A stretch of DNA of 64,000 nt from Pollutimonas subterranea (GTDB lineage Bacteria; Pseudomonadota; Gammaproteobacteria; Burkholderiales; Burkholderiaceae_B). The translations under genes and the position numbers were made by a program. The stretch is from contig NZ_PDNW01000002.1 in assembly GCF_002849655.1 (NCBI RefSeq), forward strand, positions 186,001 to 250,000. Reading direction: 5' to 3'. Below the pieces are notes generated by a model that ran no database searches, was not told the origin of the DNA, and was given only the letters and a program-made list of their open reading frames with translations. Of the stretch, positions 1-8,700 are shown one piece after another (the stretch's first letter is position 1; the number at the start of each line of letters is the position of its first letter).

Positions 1-182
1 CGCGCGCGCAGGTCAATGTAAAGCGAGTCGTAAGGCAGAAGCCAGGGGCCCACGATACAAGCCAGCGTCAGTGCAGTAATCATGAAGATCCCGACCAGGG
101 CCAGGCGATGGCGGGCGAACCGGCGCACGGCCCGGCTCTGCCACCAGCGACTGTGGCCGGACGATGTTGCGATAGCGGTCAT
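1..182 (-). CDS. Peptide ABC transporter permease, DppC-type (cut at the window edge)
   Basis: Only the first 60 or so codons are present. The start is ATG at 182, behind an AGGAG-like ribosome site. The protein opens with a basic stretch (SRAVRRFARHRLAL) and runs straight into one hydrophobic segment (about residues 31-48). That is the usual N-terminus of DppC/OppC permeases, which have a short cytoplasmic RFxRHRLAL-like region before the first helix. It lies 21 nt after the DppB-like gene in the same direction, so it would be the second membrane subunit of the same importer. The rest lies outside the window. Confidence 0.8.
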   Translation of the reverse strand, partial: MTAIATSSGHSRWWQSRAVRRFARHRLALVGIFMITALTLACIVGPWLLPYDSLYIDLRA

Positions 183-203
183 AACAGTCTCCTGATTAAG
201 GGG

Positions 204-1154
204 TCAGGCAAGGCGGATGCGTGGATCAACCGTCGCCACGATGACGTCGGCGATGAGGTTTCCAAGCAGTGTCAAAATGGCGGAGAGCATAAGAAGCCCC
301 ATCACCACCGGGTAATCGCTGTAACCGAGGCTGTCGAGAAACAGCCGTCCCATTCCGGGCCAAGTGAAAACCGTCTCGGTTACCAGTGCGCCGCCGAGAA
401 TCGTGGGCAGCTGCATTCCTGCCAGCGTGATCATAGGAAGCAGAGCATTGCCCACCACGTGCTTCATCACGACCCGGCGCTCTCGCACCCCCTTGGCCCG
501 GGCAGTCTTGATGAAGTCTTGATTGATCACGTCGAGCGTGGCCGAGCGCATGTAGCGGCTCCAGGTGGCAATGCTCACCAGGGACAGTACGAGGCTCGGC
601 AAGATAAGGTGATGCAGGTAGTTCAGTACCGACTGATCGCCGATCGTGTACATATTGCCCGCGGGCACCCAGCCGAGCTTTAGTGAGAATACATAGATAC
701 CAACAAGGCCAAACCAGAAGGTCGGGATCGAAAGCGCGATCATGGCGCCGATGGTGGCGGTGTAGTCGAAACCCGAATAGCGGTGCGTCGCGCCACGGAT
801 ACCTATCCATGTACCGATGGCGATGGAAATGGCCGTCGATGATCCCATCAGCAACAGCGTCGCGAAAAGATGTCGACCGATCACTTGCAGGACCGGAACG
901 CCGTCGCGAAAAGAGGTGCCCCAGTCTCCGCGCAGCATTCGCCACGCCCAGTCGAAATATCGCAGAATCAGCGGTTTGTCGAGGCCAAGCTGACGGGTCA
1001 GGCGGTCGATGTCCGCCTGCGTCATGCTGGCGTCAAGTGCAAATTGCGATAAGGGACCGCCGGGTATCATGTTCAGCACCGTGAAGCCGATGATAGACAC
1101 GATCACCAGCAGGATAATGCTCTGCCACAGGCGATTAAACAGAAATCCGGCCAT
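204..1154 (-). CDS. Peptide ABC transporter permease, DppB-type
   Basis: The 316-residue protein has the size and layout of DppB/OppB inner-membrane subunits. It has an N-terminal helix (LWQSIILLVIVSIIGFTVL), the family sequence around residues 30-70 (PGGPLSQ and LGLDKPL), and about five further helices. The EAA-type cytoplasmic loop that contacts the ATPase is visible as IKTARAKGVRERRVVMKH. Late in the protein, LGGALVTETVFTWPGMG is also diagnostic. It lies between the binding-protein gene and the DppC-like gene, so the five importer functions form one minus-strand operon. Substrate (dipeptide, oligopeptide or other amine-bearing solute) cannot be told from the permease. Confidence 0.92.
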   Translation of the reverse strand: MAGFLFNRLWQSIILLVIVSIIGFTVLNMIPGGPLSQFALDASMTQADIDRLTRQLGLDKPLILRYFDWAWRMLRGDWGTSFRDGVPVLQVIGRHLFATLLLMGSSTAISIAIGTWIGIRGATHRYSGFDYTATIGAMIALSIPTFWFGLVGIYVFSLKLGWVPAGNMYTIGDQSVLNYLHHLILPSLVLSLVSIATWSRYMRSATLDVINQDFIKTARAKGVRERRVVMKHVVGNALLPMITLAGMQLPTILGGALVTETVFTWPGMGRLFLDSLGYSDYPVVMGLLMLSAILTLLGNLIADVIVATVDPRIRLA

Positions 1155-1227
1155 TCAGCCCCCATCGGGATTACAGGACTTTGAAAGAAATGCCCGGGCA
1201 CTGCGCTTGCCCGGGCGGCGCATACGA

Positions 1228-2892
1228 TCAGGCCTTGCGGGACCAACCCGCCGCATTCCAGGATTCGCTGCGGGTGTTGCTGTTGCTGACCACGCCCTTG
1301 ATGTCCGACTTCCAGCCTTGGACGGAATTCTCTGAAAACAGGGGCAGAAAGGGCAGATCGGCGCGCACTGTCGCCTGAATTTCCTTGTAGATCTCGATCC
1401 GGCGCGCCTGGTCGAAGCTGCGTGCGCCTTCTTCCAGAAGCTGGTCGACGCGCGGATTGCTGTATTGCGCGGTATTCGAGCCCCGTCCGCCTTTGACGCG
1501 AGTTGCACCGCTATGGAAGCGGTTGAATACGTCGGGGTCCGCCCCCACCAGATAATTGATGCCCACCACGACAGAGTCGAATTGCGACAATGTCCAGAAA
1601 TCTCCCCAAATCACAGCGGCGGGCAGGTTCGAGATGGTCATCTCGATGCCGATCTCCTTCAGTGTCTGTTGGACAAATTGCTGCATCTGTTCGCGCAGAT
1701 GGTTGCCCGTCGTGGTCGAATTGGTGAACGCAAGCCGCACGCCATCCTTGGCGCGGATTCCGTCACGCCCCTTCACCCAACCTGCGTCATCAAGCAACTT
1801 CACCGCATTCTCGAGGCTGAACTCATGCTTGGGCAGGTCTTTGTTGTAGTAAATCGAGCCACGCGGCATGTAGGATTCGACGGGCTCAGGCAGGCCATAG
1901 TAGAGCGCATCGATGATCGACTGCTTATCAATGGCTGCATAGATTGCCTGGCGCACTGCCAGATCTTTGAAAACCGGACGTTCCAGATTGAGGTAAATCT
2001 GTTCGACGGCCGGCGCCGGTTGCAGCTGGACCACCCGATTTTTCAGAGTCTTCGCCTCGGCATAATTGTCGGGGGTGATATATTGGCGCCCCACAAGATC
2101 GATGTCGCCGCTCTTGAACTGGGTATAAAGTACCGTCAGGTCGGGAATATATTTGAAAACCAACTGCTCGATATAAGGCCCTTCGCCGTGGTAGCTGGTA
2201 TTGGCAACCAAATTGATATGGTCGCCTGCGACGCGACTACCCCATTTGAATGCGCCGGTACCAATCGGTGCTTGATTGAAAGCGGCGGCGTTCTTGTCCG
2301 CCTCGCGCTCGAGCACGTGCTTGGGAACGATGAACGTCTCGGTCAGGAAAGACAGATAAGGCGCAAAGGGCTCTTTCATTCGCCACGTCAGCTCGGTCGG
2401 CGAGACCACGGCAATGTCGTGTACGAGGTTATGTCCCGCAGTTCGCCAGCTACGGAAGTTTGGATCGACGATCAATTCCAGCGTGAACTTGACATCTTCG
2501 GCGGTCAGCGGAGCGCCATCATGCCATTTCACATCGTCACGCAGCTTCACGCGCCATTGCAGACCATCGGCAGAAAGCCCGCCATTCTCCTGGCTCGGCA
2601 CCTCCGTGGCGAGATTTGGCACGATGGATCCGTCTGGCATGGTTCTGAACAACGCGTCGAAAACCGAAAAGTGGATGCCATCGTCAACTTCGATCTTCAG
2701 CATCAGTGGATTGAATACGGTCGGCTCCTGTGACAAACCGACGATGACCCTGCCAGAAGGTGCTGCTGGAGGGGTTTGGGCGAAGGCGGGCTTGCCCAAC
2801 AAGTACGGGGCAAACAAACCCGCTGCACCAGCAACACCCATAATCTTCAGGGCTGAACGGCGGGTTGTTTTCGGGATAATTGGGTCAGTCAT
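1228..2892 (-). CDS. Periplasmic substrate-binding protein of a peptide-type ABC importer
   Basis: This is a family 5 solute-binding protein of 554 residues, normal for the DppA/OppA group. The N-terminus carries a twin-arginine type signal (TTRRSALKIMG) followed by a hydrophobic stretch and a cleavage-like PAFAQ near residue 39, so export by Tat is likely. The mature part shows family features such as WRVKLRDDVKWHDGAPLTAE around residues 110-130, IGTGAFK, and YLNLERPVFKDLAVRQAIYAAID. The ATG at 2892 has an AAGGAG site about nine bases upstream. It is transcribed between the fused ATPase and the permeases. The ligand is not predictable from sequence; neighbours suggest a peptide or amine-containing compound. 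Confidence 0.92.
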   Translation of the reverse strand: MTDPIIPKTTRRSALKIMGVAGAAGLFAPYLLGKPAFAQTPPAAPSGRVIVGLSQEPTVFNPLMLKIEVDDGIHFSVFDALFRTMPDGSIVPNLATEVPSQENGGLSADGLQWRVKLRDDVKWHDGAPLTAEDVKFTLELIVDPNFRSWRTAGHNLVHDIAVVSPTELTWRMKEPFAPYLSFLTETFIVPKHVLEREADKNAAAFNQAPIGTGAFKWGSRVAGDHINLVANTSYHGEGPYIEQLVFKYIPDLTVLYTQFKSGDIDLVGRQYITPDNYAEAKTLKNRVVQLQPAPAVEQIYLNLERPVFKDLAVRQAIYAAIDKQSIIDALYYGLPEPVESYMPRGSIYYNKDLPKHEFSLENAVKLLDDAGWVKGRDGIRAKDGVRLAFTNSTTTGNHLREQMQQFVQQTLKEIGIEMTISNLPAAVIWGDFWTLSQFDSVVVGINYLVGADPDVFNRFHSGATRVKGGRGSNTAQYSNPRVDQLLEEGARSFDQARRIEIYKEIQATVRADLPFLPLFSENSVQGWKSDIKGVVSNSNTRSESWNAAGWSRKA

Positions 2893-2938
2893 GAGACGAT
2901 CTCCTTGATACGGCCTTGTTGATACAGCGATTATTCAG

Positions 2939-4627
2939 TCACGCGGCTCTTCTGGCCTGCTCCTTGCCCGGTATGGCGGCGACCAGTTCCCGGGTATAGG
3001 CGGACTTCGGGGCGAGGAAAATCTGCGAGGGCGGACCTATCTCGACAAACTTACCCTTTTGCATCACGGCAATTTCGTCGCAGATCTGGCTGGCAACGCG
3101 CAGGTCATGGGTGATGAAGACCATCGACACACCTGTCTCGCGCTGCACTTGGTCGAGCAACTTCAAAATTTGTGCCTGAATCGAAACATCGAGCGCAGAG
3201 ACGCACTCGTCGGCCACAAGCAACTTCGGCCTGAACATCAGCGCGCGGGCTATGCCAATGCGTTGGCGCTGTCCCCCCGAGAATTCGTGCGGATAGCGCC
3301 GGAAGGCTCCGGCATCGAGGCCGACATGCGATAACAGCACCATCGCTTCTTCGCGGGCCTGAGGGTAGGCCATACCGTGCGCCACAGGACCGACGGTCAT
3401 GATATGGCCGACAGTCGAGCGCGGATTGAGCGAGGCAAAGGGATCCTGGAAAATCATCTGGATCTTCGGGCGCAACGCGCGGAAAGTACCTTCCGCCATC
3501 TTGGCGATATCGGTGCCCTCGAACAGGATGCTGCCACTATCGCTTTTCATTAACTTGATCAGCAACCGCCCAAGTGACGTTTTTCCCGAGCCGCTCTCGC
3601 CCACTACGCCAAGGGTTCGGCCGGGTTTCAATTCAAATGAGACGTCGTCGACCGCCTTGGTCAGCCGCTCGCTGCGCAAAAGGCGGCTGCCGCTGCTATA
3701 GGTCTTCACCATATGCTCAACCTTGAGGATCGGCGTCGTTGAGGTCTCGGGCTGCACCCGGTCGGTGCCGGTCAGCTCCGGCACCGATGCAATCAAGCGC
3801 TTGGTGTAGGGATGGTCAGGGTTATTCAACACCTTGTCGGCGGGTCCCTGCTCGACGATTCTGCCCTTCTCCATCACCACGACGCTGTCTGCGATCTCCG
3901 CGACCACGCCGAAGTCATGAGTGATGAACATGACGCTCATCCCCTTGCGACGCTGGATATCCCGGATCAGATCCAGGATTTGCGCTTGCGTGGTCACGTC
4001 GAGAGCAGTGGTTGGCTCGTCTGCGATAAGGACGGCGGGTTCCATTGCCAGCGCCATCGCGATCATTACCCGCTGTCGTTGTCCGCCTGACAGGCGAAAC
4101 GGATACTGGTGATACATCAATGAGGGCTCCGGCAAGCCAACCTCGGCTAGAAGTTCAAGGCTGCGGTCCTTGCGGCTCTCCGCTGTGCCCTCACCGTGGG
4201 CCGCCATTGCCTCGGCAATTTGCGCTCCGACAGTCATCAGGGGGTTCAATGCCGAAAGCGGGTCCTGAAAGATCATGGAGACTACCCGCCCACGCAGGCC
4301 GCGCAGGTATTCAGGGTCGGCATTAATAATCTCGGTATCGATCAGCCTTATCGATCCGTCGGTCACGCGGATCACCTTGGGCAGCAGGCCCATGATCGCA
4401 TTGGCCGTCACCGATTTCCCCGAGCCCGATTCTCCGATAATGCAGAGTATTTGTCCTTTCAGAAGATCGAAAGAAATTTCGCTGACGGCATGGGCGCGCT
4501 CCATACCGGGGGGCAGGCTGACGGAAAGATTGCGCACCGAGAGGACGGCGGCTGGGGCTGTCATGATGCTTGCCGATATAGAAACCACAGTCCTCTCCTG
4601 TTCAGTCATGGCAGCTAAAAAATTCAA
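2939..4627 (-). CDS. Fused DppD-DppF type ABC transporter ATPase
   Basis: Two complete nucleotide-binding domains sit in one chain of 562 residues. The first has Walker A GESGSGKS near residue 65, signature LSGGQRQRVMIAMAL, Walker B AVLIADEPTTALDV. The second starts near residue 300 and repeats this as GESGSGKTS, FSGGQRQRIGIARAL and LLVADECVSALDV. In the second Walker B the usual DEP is DEC, a common DppF-like variant. Each half ends with an oligopeptide-transporter C-terminal stretch (NNPDHPYTKRL, and FLAPKSAYTREL). It energises the importer encoded downstream. Possible starts are 4627, 4609 (MTEQ) or 4564 (MTAPAAV); the last gives the most family-like N-terminus. Known relatives include single-chain GsiA/YejF-type ATPases. 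Confidence 0.92.
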   Translation of the reverse strand: MNFLAAMTEQERTVVSISASIMTAPAAVLSVRNLSVSLPPGMERAHAVSEISFDLLKGQILCIIGESGSGKSVTANAIMGLLPKVIRVTDGSIRLIDTEIINADPEYLRGLRGRVVSMIFQDPLSALNPLMTVGAQIAEAMAAHGEGTAESRKDRSLELLAEVGLPEPSLMYHQYPFRLSGGQRQRVMIAMALAMEPAVLIADEPTTALDVTTQAQILDLIRDIQRRKGMSVMFITHDFGVVAEIADSVVVMEKGRIVEQGPADKVLNNPDHPYTKRLIASVPELTGTDRVQPETSTTPILKVEHMVKTYSSGSRLLRSERLTKAVDDVSFELKPGRTLGVVGESGSGKTSLGRLLIKLMKSDSGSILFEGTDIAKMAEGTFRALRPKIQMIFQDPFASLNPRSTVGHIMTVGPVAHGMAYPQAREEAMVLLSHVGLDAGAFRRYPHEFSGGQRQRIGIARALMFRPKLLVADECVSALDVSIQAQILKLLDQVQRETGVSMVFITHDLRVASQICDEIAVMQKGKFVEIGPPSQIFLAPKSAYTRELVAAIPGKEQARRAA

Positions 4628-4857
4628 TATATATTAAAAATCGCCGCAAGGTCGATTTAAATTGTTTAGCTCGAAAATATGATGCAGCCGTACATTTTCT
4701 GCTATGCTTTTTTATAGGCTATCTGGACAAACTTGATGCTCGTGAGGTAAGTGGGGTGATTGCAGGATTCACCATATTTATGTTGAAAATTTCTCATGAG
4801 TATTTCATTATATTGTTTGATCATCATTTTCTGTCAATAGGGAATTTCAGCAGCAAC
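4628..4857. promoter_or_regulatory. AT-rich divergent intergenic region
   Basis: This 230-base gap separates the importer operon from the divergent XRE-cupin regulator. It is far more AT-rich than its surroundings, with TATATATT at 4628-4635 and TATGCT and TATAGG near 4703-4717. Promoters for both directions must lie here, and regulators of the XRE-cupin type commonly bind such gaps. I could not identify a convincing -35/-10 pair or a clean palindrome, so no site is assigned. A GTG at 4756 with GAGG upstream could extend the regulator's reading frame into the region. Confidence 0.4.
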
Positions 4858-5481
4858 ATGCGAAAAGACATGGAACCGCGCGTCACCGCTACACCCTCAT
4901 CGGGAGTACCCGAATTTCAGCTTGGCGCCAATCTTCGGAAGCTGCGCAAACAGAAGAGCCTGTCGCTTCAGAGTCTAGCGCAGGCCTCAGGCGTCTCGGT
5001 AGGGATGATCAGCCAAGTCGAACGCGGCATCGCCAATCCATCGATGCGGCTCCTGACCTCGCTGCGGCGGGCGCTGAACATCTCTATGCAAGAATTGTTC
5101 GGCGAGACCGGGAATGAAATTCCCGTGGCTAGCGACCCGCAATTCGTGCGCCGCCGCGCGCAGCGTCCCGTGATCGATTTGGGCATCCTTCACAAGGAGC
5201 TTCTGACACCCTCAGGCCGCCAAAACCTGCAAATCATGATCCTGCGGCTGGAGCCCGGCGGCGAATCCGGAGGCAAGGCACTCAGCTATCCGGCGGAAAA
5301 AGGCGGGCTCGTCCTGTCCGGCAAGGTGGTCCTCAGCGTCGATGATGTAGCCGCCGAACTGGAAGCGGGCGACAGCTTCGTCTTCGACAGTACCCAACCG
5401 CACTCCTTGCGCAACACCAGCGACACATCGACAGAAGTCCTCTGGATCATCGGGGCGGTACAGTTCGACCGCCACCTTTAG
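4858..5481 (+). CDS. XRE-family transcriptional regulator with C-terminal cupin domain
   Basis: The protein of about 207 residues has an N-terminal helix-turn-helix of the XRE/Cro type (LGANLRKLRKQKSLSLQSLAQ and VSVGMISQVERGIANPS). It is followed by a small beta-barrel sensor domain (cupin_2, GLVLSGKVVLSVDDVAAELEAGDSFVF with a closing HSLRN). This is the PuuR-like architecture, in which the cupin senses a metabolite. I chose ATG 4858 because the reading frame upstream is AT-rich and unlike the family; GTG 4756 (241 aa) is possible and has a fair ribosome site. It lies directly upstream of an oxidoreductase and divergent from the importer, so it probably controls both. Confidence 0.88.
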   Translation: MRKDMEPRVTATPSSGVPEFQLGANLRKLRKQKSLSLQSLAQASGVSVGMISQVERGIANPSMRLLTSLRRALNISMQELFGETGNEIPVASDPQFVRRRAQRPVIDLGILHKELLTPSGRQNLQIMILRLEPGGESGGKALSYPAEKGGLVLSGKVVLSVDDVAAELEAGDSFVFDSTQPHSLRNTSDTSTEVLWIIGAVQFDRHL

Positions 5482-5509
5482 CCCTTCACCGCAACAAGGA
5501 AAATCCGTC

Positions 5510-6817
5510 ATGCAATCATCCCGAATCGCCGAAAAGAGTACTCCCTACTGGTGGGAAGCCGCGCCGGTTCAGCCGCTGCCGGAGCAGCCGCTAGCCAAGC
5601 AGGTGGATGTGGTCATCGTCGGTGCGGGTTATGCCGGGCTGACCGCGGGGCTGACCCTTGCGCGAGCGGGACGTTCGGTCGCGGTACTGGACAAGATGAA
5701 TCCTGGCGAGGGCGCCTCGTCGCGAAATGGCGGCATTACCAGCGGCAACATCCGGCTCGATTACGCCGAGCTGGTACGAAAATACGGCGAAGAGCACGCT
5801 AACGCCATCGAAGCCGAAGGCAAGGCCGCGCGCGAATTCATCTATGACTTCATCCGTAACGAAGGCCTCAACTGCGATTTCAGTCTGACCGGCCGCTTCT
5901 ATGGCGCCATCGGCAAGGAGCAATACGAGACCATGGCCCGCAGCGCCGAGAAGCTGCAAAAGGCGCTTGGCGTCGACTCCTATGCTGTCCCCCATGCCGA
6001 ACAACGCCAGTATCTCGGCACAGATTACTATCGCGGCGGCACCGTACGCATGGACATTGGCGGCTTGCATCCGGCGAAGTACCATGCCGAGATCCTTCGC
6101 ATCACCCTGGCGGCAGGCGTCACTGTGCACTCCAATACAGCGGTGCAATCCATCACGAAGGACGCCACGGGCTTTCGGGTCGAAACGGCGGTGGGCACGA
6201 TTACCGGCCGACAGGTGCTGATTTGCACCAATGGCTATACCGATGGCGCCGATCCATGGCTACGCCGTCGTCTGGTGCCAGTGCGCAGCCGTATCATTGC
6301 TACCGAGGAACTGTCACCAGAGCTGATGATGAAGTTGATGCCGCGCAAGATGATGTGTGGTGAGAGCAAGGTCCTTGGCTATTACTACCGCCCATCGCCG
6401 GACGGGAAGCGCATCCTGCTGGGTGGTCGCGATGCCTCGCAAAGCGGCGATCCGGCGGCACCGACTGTCGCGCTGCGAGACGGACTGATCCATCTTTTCC
6501 CCGAACTCGCGGATGTGAAAATCAGTCACAGCTGGTTCGGCAACGTTGCCATGCACCGCGACATGCTGCCACGGATCTTCGAGCACGACGGCCTGACCTA
6601 CGCCACGGGCTTTTGTGGTTCCGGCGTTGTCTGGGCACCCTGGATCGGCAGCCGTGCCGCACACAAGCTCTTGGACGACGATCAGCGGAAGTCGGCGTTC
6701 GATTTCCGGCCAATGTCTTCCATCCCCTTCTATGCTGGCAAACCTTATTTCATGCCAGCCTTCATCCAGGTGTATCGGTTGCAGGACCGTATCGCTCTGG
6801 CACGCGCCACACGCTAA
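5510..6817 (+). CDS. FAD-dependent oxidoreductase, PuuB / DAO family
   Basis: This 435-residue protein has the DAO-fold dinucleotide site (VVIVGAGYAGLTAGLTLARAG, residues about 33-53), an E/D ending beta-2 (VLDK), and the ASSRNGG motif typical of gamma-glutamylputrescine oxidases and related amine oxidases. Near the C-terminus, TYATGFCGSGVVWAPWIG matches the second FAD-contact region. Family members oxidise primary or secondary amines or amino acids with oxygen as acceptor. It lies 28 nt after the XRE-cupin gene and upstream of a 2-hydroxyacid dehydrogenase, so an imported amine or amino acid derivative is the plausible substrate. The exact substrate is unknown. Confidence 0.85.
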   Translation: MQSSRIAEKSTPYWWEAAPVQPLPEQPLAKQVDVVIVGAGYAGLTAGLTLARAGRSVAVLDKMNPGEGASSRNGGITSGNIRLDYAELVRKYGEEHANAIEAEGKAAREFIYDFIRNEGLNCDFSLTGRFYGAIGKEQYETMARSAEKLQKALGVDSYAVPHAEQRQYLGTDYYRGGTVRMDIGGLHPAKYHAEILRITLAAGVTVHSNTAVQSITKDATGFRVETAVGTITGRQVLICTNGYTDGADPWLRRRLVPVRSRIIATEELSPELMMKLMPRKMMCGESKVLGYYYRPSPDGKRILLGGRDASQSGDPAAPTVALRDGLIHLFPELADVKISHSWFGNVAMHRDMLPRIFEHDGLTYATGFCGSGVVWAPWIGSRAAHKLLDDDQRKSAFDFRPMSSIPFYAGKPYFMPAFIQVYRLQDRIALARATR

Positions 6818-6877
6818 GCCTTTTCTGCCGCCGGTCCTCGCAAGAGTTCGGTGGCCTCGATCCAGCAAGGATGTCCG

Positions 6878-7804
6878 ATGACTCTCCTCATGCTTTCCTA
6901 CCCCGAACGCGTCGAGGTCTTTCGCCGCGCCTTCGCCCGTGACCTGCCGGAAGTGCCTTTCGCCAGCGATCCTGCGCAGATCGACCCGCGGGAGGTCCGC
7001 TACCTGATAACCTGGAATTATCCCGACAACCTGGCCGAACGCTATCCAAACCTCGACGTGATTTTCTCGGTCGGGGCGGGAGTCGATCAGATGATCCAGG
7101 CGCAGATCCCGCCAAGGGTCAAACTGGTCCGCATGATTGAAAGCGGCCTGACCAGCCTGGTGCGGGACTATGTGGTGATGAGCGTGTTGGCCCTGCATCG
7201 CCGCCTGCCAGCTTATATCGAGCAGCAGCGACGGCGCGAATGGGTCAATCTGGAATTCACGTGGGCCGACCAGCGCCGCGTGTCGGTCCTGGGCCTGGGA
7301 GAACTCGGACAGGCCTCGCTTGAAGCGCTCAAGCATTTCGGTTTCCGTCTTGCAGGATGGAGCCGCAATCCGAAAGAAATCGAGGGCATCCGCTCATACC
7401 ATGGTCGTGAAGGATTGATGGCGATGCTGGCTGAAACCAACATCTTGATCTGCTTGTTGCCGCTGACCCCAGAGACCCGACATATCCTCAATGCCGACCT
7501 CTTTGCGCAGCTACCGCAAGGGGCCTCGCTGGTTCAGGCGGGACGGGGCGGACACCTCGATCAGGAAGCGTTGCTGGAGGCACTCAATACAGGACATCTG
7601 GAAGCGGCATTCATCGACGTGACTGATCCCGAGCCGCTACCGGCCGACCACCCGCTCTGGTCGCACCCGAAAGTGGTGCTGACACCTCATGTGGCCGGCC
7701 ATACCCGCGCCGAAAGCTCGGCCGAAGCAACCATTGCCAATCTGCGCTGCATTCTTGCGGGTGAAGCGCCCAACGGACTCGTCGATCGCCAACGCGGGTA
7801 TTGA
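6878..7804 (+). CDS. D-2-hydroxyacid dehydrogenase, GhrA-like (glyoxylate/hydroxypyruvate reductase)
   Basis: The protein has 308 residues from ATG 6878, which is preceded by a good AAGG site; an upstream GTG at 6851 is less likely. The Rossmann motif reads VSVLGLGELGQASLEAL around residues 135-151, close to GhrA. Catalytic residues of the family are visible: Arg in VQAGRGGHLDQ, Glu in DVTDPEPLP, and His in TPHVAGHTR. Early residues VGAGVDQM also match. These enzymes reduce 2-oxo acids with NAD(P)H. In this cluster it could reduce the oxo acid made by the preceding oxidase, but that is inference from position. Confidence 0.88.
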   Translation: MTLLMLSYPERVEVFRRAFARDLPEVPFASDPAQIDPREVRYLITWNYPDNLAERYPNLDVIFSVGAGVDQMIQAQIPPRVKLVRMIESGLTSLVRDYVVMSVLALHRRLPAYIEQQRRREWVNLEFTWADQRRVSVLGLGELGQASLEALKHFGFRLAGWSRNPKEIEGIRSYHGREGLMAMLAETNILICLLPLTPETRHILNADLFAQLPQGASLVQAGRGGHLDQEALLEALNTGHLEAAFIDVTDPEPLPADHPLWSHPKVVLTPHVAGHTRAESSAEATIANLRCILAGEAPNGLVDRQRGY

Positions 7805-7823
7805 CCCCGCTTTCGCCCTTGCC

Positions 7824-7864
7824 TTTTCCGCCAATGGGACAAGGTTTTCCGCCAATGGGACAAG
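7824..7864 (+). repeat. Perfect 20-bp direct repeat, two copies
   Basis: The sequence ttttccgccaatgggacaag occurs at 7824-7843 and again at 7845-7864, separated by a single base (period 21). It starts about 20 bases after the dehydrogenase stop codon and lies about 230 bases upstream of the biosynthetic operon's proposed promoter. A 21-base period is two helical turns, so a protein could contact both copies on one face of the DNA. A recent slippage duplication explains it equally well. Confidence 0.85.
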
Positions 7865-7929
7865 AGTTTGGCAAGGGTGCTTGAGGAAAACAGACCCCCG
7901 TCTGGACGCTGTTTGGCAGTCGGGTGTCA

Positions 7930-7994
7930 GGTGAGTTCCCGTTAAGTGCCAGTTGAGTGCCCGTCGAGCGTTAGTTGAGTGACGGTCGGTTACC
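7930..7994 (+). repeat. Degenerate 11-bp tandem repeats, about six copies
   Basis: Successive 11-base units align as cgttaagtgcc (7940-7950), agttgagtgcc (7951), cgtcgagcgtt (7962), agttgagtgac (7973) and ggtcggttacc (7984-7994), with a 10-base ggtgagttcc at 7930. The shared core is (a/c)gttgagtgcc. The array ends about 60 bases before the proposed -35 of the NRPS operon. The rest of the 367-base gap between the dehydrogenase and the operon (7805-8171) contains the 20-bp repeat, the promoter and no credible gene. Confidence 0.75.
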
Positions 7995-8054
7995 GTCGCG
8001 TGCAGCTGCGCAGGTCCCGATCTCTAATTCATTTAATCCAAGTAAGTAAAACGC

Positions 8055-8083
8055 TTGCGTACGTTACAAAACCGAACTATTAT
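8055..8083 (+). promoter_or_regulatory. Putative sigma-70 promoter of the NRPS/PKS operon
   Basis: TTGCGT at 8055-8060 and TATTAT at 8078-8083 are separated by 17 bases. The -10 matches the consensus at five of six positions, the -35 at only three. Transcription would begin near 8090 and leave a leader of about 80 bases before the GTG start at 8172. It is the best candidate in the gap ahead of eight tightly packed co-directional genes. Confidence 0.45.
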
Positions 8084-8171
8084 TTTTCGTTGGTAACCCT
8101 GATGGCTCGGGCCGTTGGGTGTCGCATGAAGCGCATCAGCAAGCCCACCCTCACAACACAGGAGTACCGCC

Positions 8172-8696
8172 GTGACTTCCAACAATCCCTCCCTCGACTC
8201 TGCCAACACAACTGAAGATAGCCAGGTAATCCAAGCCGCCAAGCCTTCAGTTGACATGGAAGCGGCCAACGCCCAAGCCGAGAAGATCATAAAGAAACAG
8301 GTGAAGTGGGCTGCAGCGGCCGCCATTGTGCCGATCCCCCTCTTGGATCTGGCTGCGCTGGCCACTGTTCAAGTCAAAATGATCAAGAACATCGCCGAAT
8401 GTTATGGCTGCGAGGCCAAGGAAAGCTCGCTTAAGCCGCTGGTCGCTTCCCTGGCGGGTACGCTGGGCGCCGCTGGCCTCAGCGGTGGCTTGCTCGGCTC
8501 TTCGGCCAAAGTCGTACCGGTCGCAGGCACCATTCTGGGCAGCATCGGGTTTGCCGCTTTTGGTTCAGCGGCTACCTATGCGCTGGGGCGGGTATTCGCG
8601 TCGCACTTTGCCTCGGGCGGCACTCTTGCAGATTTCAATGCCAGCGCAGCCGGTAGTCGCCTGAAAGAAGAATTCCAGAAAGCACGCAGCGAATAA
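8172..8696 (+). CDS. DUF697 (YcjF-like) membrane protein
   Basis: The start is GTG at 8172, with CAGGAG eight bases upstream. The 174-residue product begins with a hydrophilic segment (1-50). It continues with the DUF697-type core: AAAAAIVPIPLLDLAALATVQVKMI, then glycine-rich hydrophobic stretches at about residues 90-145 (LAGTLGAAGLSGGLLG and AGTILGSIGFAAFGSAATYALG), and a charged tail. Proteins of this family are membrane-associated and poorly characterised; some relatives are fused to GTPases. It is the first gene of the operon that leads through an exporter into the NRPS genes, so a role in export or in protecting the producer's envelope is a reasonable guess, not a demonstrated one. Confidence 0.75.
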   Translation: MTSNNPSLDSANTTEDSQVIQAAKPSVDMEAANAQAEKIIKKQVKWAAAAAIVPIPLLDLAALATVQVKMIKNIAECYGCEAKESSLKPLVASLAGTLGAAGLSGGLLGSSAKVVPVAGTILGSIGFAAFGSAATYALGRVFASHFASGGTLADFNASAAGSRLKEEFQKARSE

Positions 8697-8700
8697 CGCC

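Noticed and set aside
7868-7885. TTGGCAAGGGTGCTTGAG as a sigma-54 promoter
   Set aside because: The spacing of GG and GC elements is off by one and the -12 reads TTGA in place of TTGC, so it does not meet the consensus.
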